A stretch of DNA of 14,178 bases from UBA1435 sp041663285 (lineage in GTDB: Bacteria; Patescibacteriota; Microgenomatia; UBA12405): NCBI GenBank assembly GCA_041663285.1, contig JBAZSP010000025.1, positions 1 to 14,178 on the forward strand. The letters are read 5' to 3'. Below, piece after piece: positions 11,246 through 14,178 of this stretch. The position numbers and the translations under genes are program-made. A model generated the notes under the pieces. It did no database searches. It was not told where the DNA came from and was given only the letters and a program-made list of their open reading frames with translations. Positions within the stretch are counted from its first letter, which is position 1, and each line of letters begins with the position of its first letter.

Positions 11246-12490
11246 ATGGATAAGGTTTTTGAGCTGATAAAAAAAGAAGAAGAAAGGCAAAAGAGCCAAA
11301 TACAGCTAATTCCAAGCGAGAATTTTGTGAGCGAGGCAGTAGCACAGGCGGTGGGAAGCTGTCTATCCAACAAATATGCCGAAGGTTACCCAGGAAGAAG
11401 ATATTACCAGGGAAACGGAATAATTGACGAAATTGAGAATTTAGCTATAGAAAGGGGTAAAAAGCTTTTGGGTGTGGAGCATTTAAATGTCCAGCCGTAC
11501 TCCGGAAGTCCGGCGAACAGTGCGGTGCAAATGGCGTTGCTACAGGCCGGGGATAGTATTTGCGGATTGAAATTGTCAGCCGGGGGGCATTTGACTCATG
11601 GGCACCCAAAAATTACTTTTTCGGGAAAGTTTTTTAACAGCATCCAGTACGATGTGGAAGCAGACGGCCGAATTGACTATGACAAGCTGGAAAAGTTAGT
11701 TGAAGAAACTAAGCCAAAAATGATTATAGCCGGGACAACTGCCTATCCGTTTATTTTGGACTTTGCCAGGTTTGGCCAAATTGCCGACAAAGTAGGGGCT
11801 TGGCTGGTAGCCGATATTTCACATATTATTGGCTTGATAGTTGGTGGGGTGCATCCCAGCCCGGTCGAGTATTGTCATGTGATTACTTCAACGACCCATA
11901 AAAGTTTGCGTGGGCCCAGGGGGGCGGTGATCGGAGTGACGAAGAAAGGATTGGCCAAAGATAAAGACCTGGCAGACAAAATAGATAAGGCCGTTTTTCC
12001 TGGATTGCAGGGCGGGCCGCACGAAAACACGATTGCAGCCTTAGCCATAGCCTTTGAGGAGGCCAGCCAGCCGGGTTTTCAAAAATATGCACAACAAATT
12101 GTGGCGAATGCTAAAGTATTGGCCGAATCCTTGGTTAAATTAGGACACAAGGTTTTTGGGACCGAGAACCATTTGATGGTGGTTGACTGTGGAATCGGGA
12201 ATCCCGCCCGCAACCCCGACGGGGTAGCTATGGCGGGCAGGGGTAAGGAGGTGGCAGAAGCGCTGGAAGAGGCGGGGATAATTGTTAATGCCAATACCAT
12301 ACCCCACGATACGGCCGGGCCGTTTAAACCGTCGGGAATAAGAATTGGGACACCGGCAATGACGACCAGAGGGTTTAAGGAGAAAGATTTTGAAAAAGTG
12401 GCAGAATGGATCGATCGGGTGATTAAGGGCGGGGATAGGAGGGCGGTAGCAGGGGAAATTGGCGAATATTTGAGAAATTTTGATTTATGA
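11246..12490 (+). CDS. glyA: Serine hydroxymethyltransferase
   Basis: PLP enzyme converting serine and tetrahydrofolate into glycine and methylene-tetrahydrofolate, the one-carbon donor of the synthase. Landmarks in order: IPSENFVSEAV (22-32), NKYAEGYPGRRYYQG (42-56), VQPYSGSPAN (82-91), LSAGGHLTHG (110-119), the PLP-contacting VADISHIIGL (188-197), and STTHKSLRGPRG (215-226) with the Schiff-base Lys219. The C-terminal half has VFPGLQGGPHENTIAA. The 414-aa length is normal. Minor changes from the usual consensus (DISHIIG for DMAHIAG, THKSL for THKTL) keep the catalytic residues. The ATG is 7 bases after a -10 box. The last codons overlap the start of a dispersed intergenic repeat. Confidence 0.97.
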   Translation: MDKVFELIKKEEERQKSQIQLIPSENFVSEAVAQAVGSCLSNKYAEGYPGRRYYQGNGIIDEIENLAIERGKKLLGVEHLNVQPYSGSPANSAVQMALLQAGDSICGLKLSAGGHLTHGHPKITFSGKFFNSIQYDVEADGRIDYDKLEKLVEETKPKMIIAGTTAYPFILDFARFGQIADKVGAWLVADISHIIGLIVGGVHPSPVEYCHVITSTTHKSLRGPRGAVIGVTKKGLAKDKDLADKIDKAVFPGLQGGPHENTIAALAIAFEEASQPGFQKYAQQIVANAKVLAESLVKLGHKVFGTENHLMVVDCGIGNPARNPDGVAMAGRGKEVAEALEEAGIIVNANTIPHDTAGPFKPSGIRIGTPAMTTRGFKEKDFEKVAEWIDRVIKGGDRRAVAGEIGEYLRNFDL

Positions 12491-12514
12491 TTTGTGAAAT
12501 AGGATTCATGAATA
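12482..12514 (+). repeat. Dispersed intergenic repeat, copy 2
   Basis: Partner of 5823-5855 (26 of 33 identical). It includes the last codons and stop of glyA, so the repeat abuts or encodes the end of the gene. Confidence 0.5.
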
Positions 12515-12560
12515 AATCAAGACTAAAGGATTACCCTGAGGGGCGAGTAGAGTCGTAAGG

Positions 12561-13289
12561 CTAAAGATAGTTTTTGTACCAAGTTTGGAAAGTAGGCTGA
12601 AAGCCGAATTTTTGATAGATTTTGGCGGCCGGTTGCAGATTGCCGGTTTGGACAGAGACTGTTGTGATATTCTTTGGTGCACACAGATATAAATATTGAT
12701 GTAGAAGTTTGGAACCGATGCCTTGGCCACGGAGGTTCGAATCGACTACCCATTCCCAGATATTTAGGCTTTTAAGACTAATTCCCCCCAAGATTAAGCC
12801 GGTTATTTGGCCAGGAAGGGATTGGTGGACTAAATAAAAAGCATGATCACTAAGCACGTCCCGGTCAACATAGAGGCGATAAAGCCGTTGGTCGATATGG
12901 GACCAATCACGATAATAATCCGGGTAAAGGGAATGATGATAATCAGCTTGTTGGGCTAAAATTGGCTCAAGTTGAGGGTAGGCTAGCTTGGGAGAGCCAA
13001 TATTGGGGTCAGAAATCGGCTGAGGGGGAAAGCCGGCGGAATCAAGAGCCCAGGTATTGAGGCAATGGGTAAAGCCATTTGAAGCTAAATAGTCTTCAAA
13101 CTGGGGAAAATCAACCGGAAAGGTGACTTCAACTTTGTGCCATTTTAAAGCTTTAAGCCTTTTTTCGGCTTGGGTTAAACGGGTGGGGAAATGGGCCAGA
13201 AGGTAGCTTTGATCTTCTTGCCGAGCATCAAGATTTAAATAGCGAGAAAAGGTCAAATAAGGATCACCTTGAGGTTTGGAGATTTTCAT
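12561..13289 (-). CDS. GNAT-family N-acetyltransferase
   Basis: Acetyl-CoA-dependent N-acetyltransferase of unknown substrate. The C-terminal half holds the GNAT fold. ITGLILGGISLKSLNIWEWVV (162-182, one run) covers the central strands, and NLRGQGIGSKLLH (185-197) is the acetyl-CoA pyrophosphate loop with R-G-Q-G-I-G. TVSVQTGNLQPAAKIYQKFGF (210-230) is the usual N..A..lY.k.GF end. Residues 1-110 form a separate N-terminal domain, a layout seen in sugar acetyltransferases of the WecD type, but specificity cannot be set. The ATG at 13289 has only a weak TATACC 10 bases upstream, so the start is less certain than its neighbours. It converges on glyA, with 70 bases between the two stops. Confidence 0.82.
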   Translation of the reverse strand: MKISKPQGDPYLTFSRYLNLDARQEDQSYLLAHFPTRLTQAEKRLKALKWHKVEVTFPVDFPQFEDYLASNGFTHCLNTWALDSAGFPPQPISDPNIGSPKLAYPQLEPILAQQADYHHSLYPDYYRDWSHIDQRLYRLYVDRDVLSDHAFYLVHQSLPGQITGLILGGISLKSLNIWEWVVDSNLRGQGIGSKLLHQYLYLCAPKNITTVSVQTGNLQPAAKIYQKFGFQPTFQTWYKNYL

Positions 13290-13458
13290 AGTCGGGCGCG
13301 GTATATGGCCTTTAGAAGAAGCGTAAGGTAAGCATCATAAGAGAAGACTGGTTGATATTACTACCAAAATTGTTTATAAGCAAGTCAATTTTGAAGCTAA
13401 AATGGTCCAATTTTGGTTGTTTAAACGTAGGACTTGGCCAAAGTGAAGGGCGATAGTT
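13290..13458. other. Intergenic stretch between divergent genes
   Basis: About 170 bases between the starts of the GNAT gene and the truncated membrane protein gene. Beyond the -10 box next to 13471, I see no coding frame, RNA gene or strong hairpin in it. Confidence 0.5.
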
Positions 13459-13464
13459 TATACT
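13459..13464 (+). promoter_or_regulatory. -10 box of the truncated membrane protein gene
   Basis: TATACT ends 6 bases before the ATG at 13471. A retained promoter suggests the gene was intact until recently, or is still expressed. Confidence 0.45.
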
Positions 13465-13470
13465 TAAAAA

Positions 13471-13716
13471 ATGAAGGATTTTGTATTGAGGAATTGGGGG
13501 AAGGTGTGCCTGGCGTTTATCCTCACGGTAGTAGTAATCGTGAATTTCCGGTGGGGGTATTTTGTATTGGGGAATGATAACTATAGCCCAGAAATTAATC
13601 CCGAATTATCTTTGAAAAGGTTGACTGTAAGTCCGGCTTGGAGAAGTTACAAGGTTGCCGGCATAGCTTTAGATCCTGGCCAGGCGAATATTTTAAACAG
13701 ATCGTTTTATTGTTGA
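13471..13716 (+). pseudogene. N-terminal fragment of a large membrane protein (81 aa)
   Basis: Residues 8-25 form a membrane helix (NWGKVCLAFILTVVVIV), followed by GYFVLGNDNYSPEINPELSL and LTVSPAWRSYKVAG (52-65). This resembles the start of big polytopic membrane proteins of the arabinofuranosyltransferase-like or YfhO-like kind, where a first helix and an outer loop precede many more helices. It stops after 81 aa, with no further helices. The last eight bases or so overlap the end of a minus-strand membrane protein gene. It has a good promoter and start. It is more likely a broken gene or chimeric junction than a real small protein, but a short functional protein cannot be excluded. The family name is from recall, not a search. 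Confidence 0.5.
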
Positions 13717-14178
13717 CAGCGTGGGTGGTGCCGGAAAAGGTAGAAAAATAGGATCGGAAGAAAAAGAAGGCCGATAAATTCTAGGACCTGAGGCCAGAAT
13801 ACGATATAAATGGTAGATGTCAGATGACTAATATTAGACGGGAGTTGCCAAGCGTTGGCCCAGGAGTTAGCGGGGGTGTGACCAGAAAGTAAAACTGGCT
13901 TGAGGCCGACAAAATAAAAGGCGAGCCAGCCAGGGTGGTAGGATTGAGGGTGGACGAGATTAGAATTTAGGTGATTAAGTTGACCATCTAGGTTTACAGT
14001 TGAGTAAAAAATGTTCGAGCGGGATTTTTGGTAGTAGCGAAAGGGTGGTTGATAGGAAGTTGGGGTGAAGTAATTATATTGAAGCGGGTAGGGGAAAATT
14101 TCGACATTCTTAATGTCGTTGATGGTTTCAATTTGGTTGTATGAGGTGTTATCAAAATAAATAGTTAGCCCCTTAGAA
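13707..14178 (-). CDS. C-terminal part of a large membrane protein (partial, runs off window)
   Basis: A minus-strand frame is open from the right edge (first full codon at 14175-14177) to the TAA at 13707-13709, giving 156 residues with no start inside the window. An extracytoplasmic, Tyr/Asn/Ser-rich stretch leads to a conserved-looking HPGWLAFYFVG, then SGHTPANSWANAWQLPS, then TIYIVFWPQVLEFIG and a last membrane helix (GLLFLPILFFYLF). It ends in a short basic tail (RHHPRCQQ). HPGW, a WANxW segment, FWPQ and a final helix recall the C-termini of large GT-C-like or YfhO-like membrane proteins. The rest of the gene must lie beyond 14178. The open frame and coherent sequence support coding; the family is tentative. 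Confidence 0.65.
   Translation of the reverse strand, partial: SKGLTIYFDNTSYNQIETINDIKNVEIFPYPLQYNYFTPTSYQPPFRYYQKSRSNIFYSTVNLDGQLNHLNSNLVHPQSYHPGWLAFYFVGLKPVLLSGHTPANSWANAWQLPSNISHLTSTIYIVFWPQVLEFIGLLFLPILFFYLFRHHPRCQQ

Noticed and set aside
12725..12745. GGTTCGAATC, which looks like a tRNA T-arm
   Set aside because: The flanks do not pair as a T-stem, no acceptor or anticodon arm fits, and on the minus strand it encodes the acetyl-CoA loop of the GNAT protein.

Overview
The window looks like a piece of a small-genome, host-dependent bacterium of the Candidate Phyla Radiation (Patescibacteria, most like Microgenomates). This is inferred from the tight gene packing, purine-rich coding strands, many small orphan proteins, AT-rich intergenic micro-repeats and the gene families present. 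No rRNA, tRNA, CRISPR array or transposase was seen, and no gap between genes exceeds about 180 bases.

Layout: (1) 1-1591, a coiled-coil, membrane-anchored protein with an NlpC/P60-like domain, whose frame stays open to the left edge. (2) 1602-3886, an AmmeMemoRadiSam module: the radical SAM enzyme AmrS, then a fused AmrB(Memo)-AmrA(AMMECR1) protein with a shortened Memo half. (3) 3900-5802, a 68-aa orphan, a SIMPL/DUF541 protein, a small membrane protein and, on the minus strand, a DedA-like VTT-domain membrane protein. (4) 5970-9342, a deoxypyrimidine block: thymidylate synthase-family enzyme, DHFR/RibD-type reductase, dCMP deaminase-type enzyme (minus strand), Dcd/dUTPase-family enzyme and thymidylate kinase. 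(5) 9347-11231, a possible cytosolic HExxH metallopeptidase and three tiny cysteine-rich orphans. (6) 11246-12490, GlyA, which makes the methylene-tetrahydrofolate used by the synthase. (7) 12561-14178, a GNAT acetyltransferase on the minus strand, then a broken-looking N-terminal fragment (+) meeting the C-terminal end (-) of a large membrane protein.

Together, GlyA, the synthase, the reductase, the deaminase, the Dcd-like enzyme and the kinase could form an almost complete route to dTTP. Two details make it non-standard. The synthase has Asp183 where Escherichia coli ThyA has Asn177, the residue that separates dUMP from dCMP. The Dcd-like enzyme has Pro138 where deaminases have their catalytic Glu.

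The clearest genome-scale signal is in the promoters. Fourteen start codons on both strands lie 5-8 bases after a TANAAT-like -10 hexamer, and little Shine-Dalgarno sequence is visible. This predicts mostly leaderless transcripts. The synthase and dcd-like genes also share a near-identical 45-base promoter. All functional calls are from reading the sequence; no searches were run.
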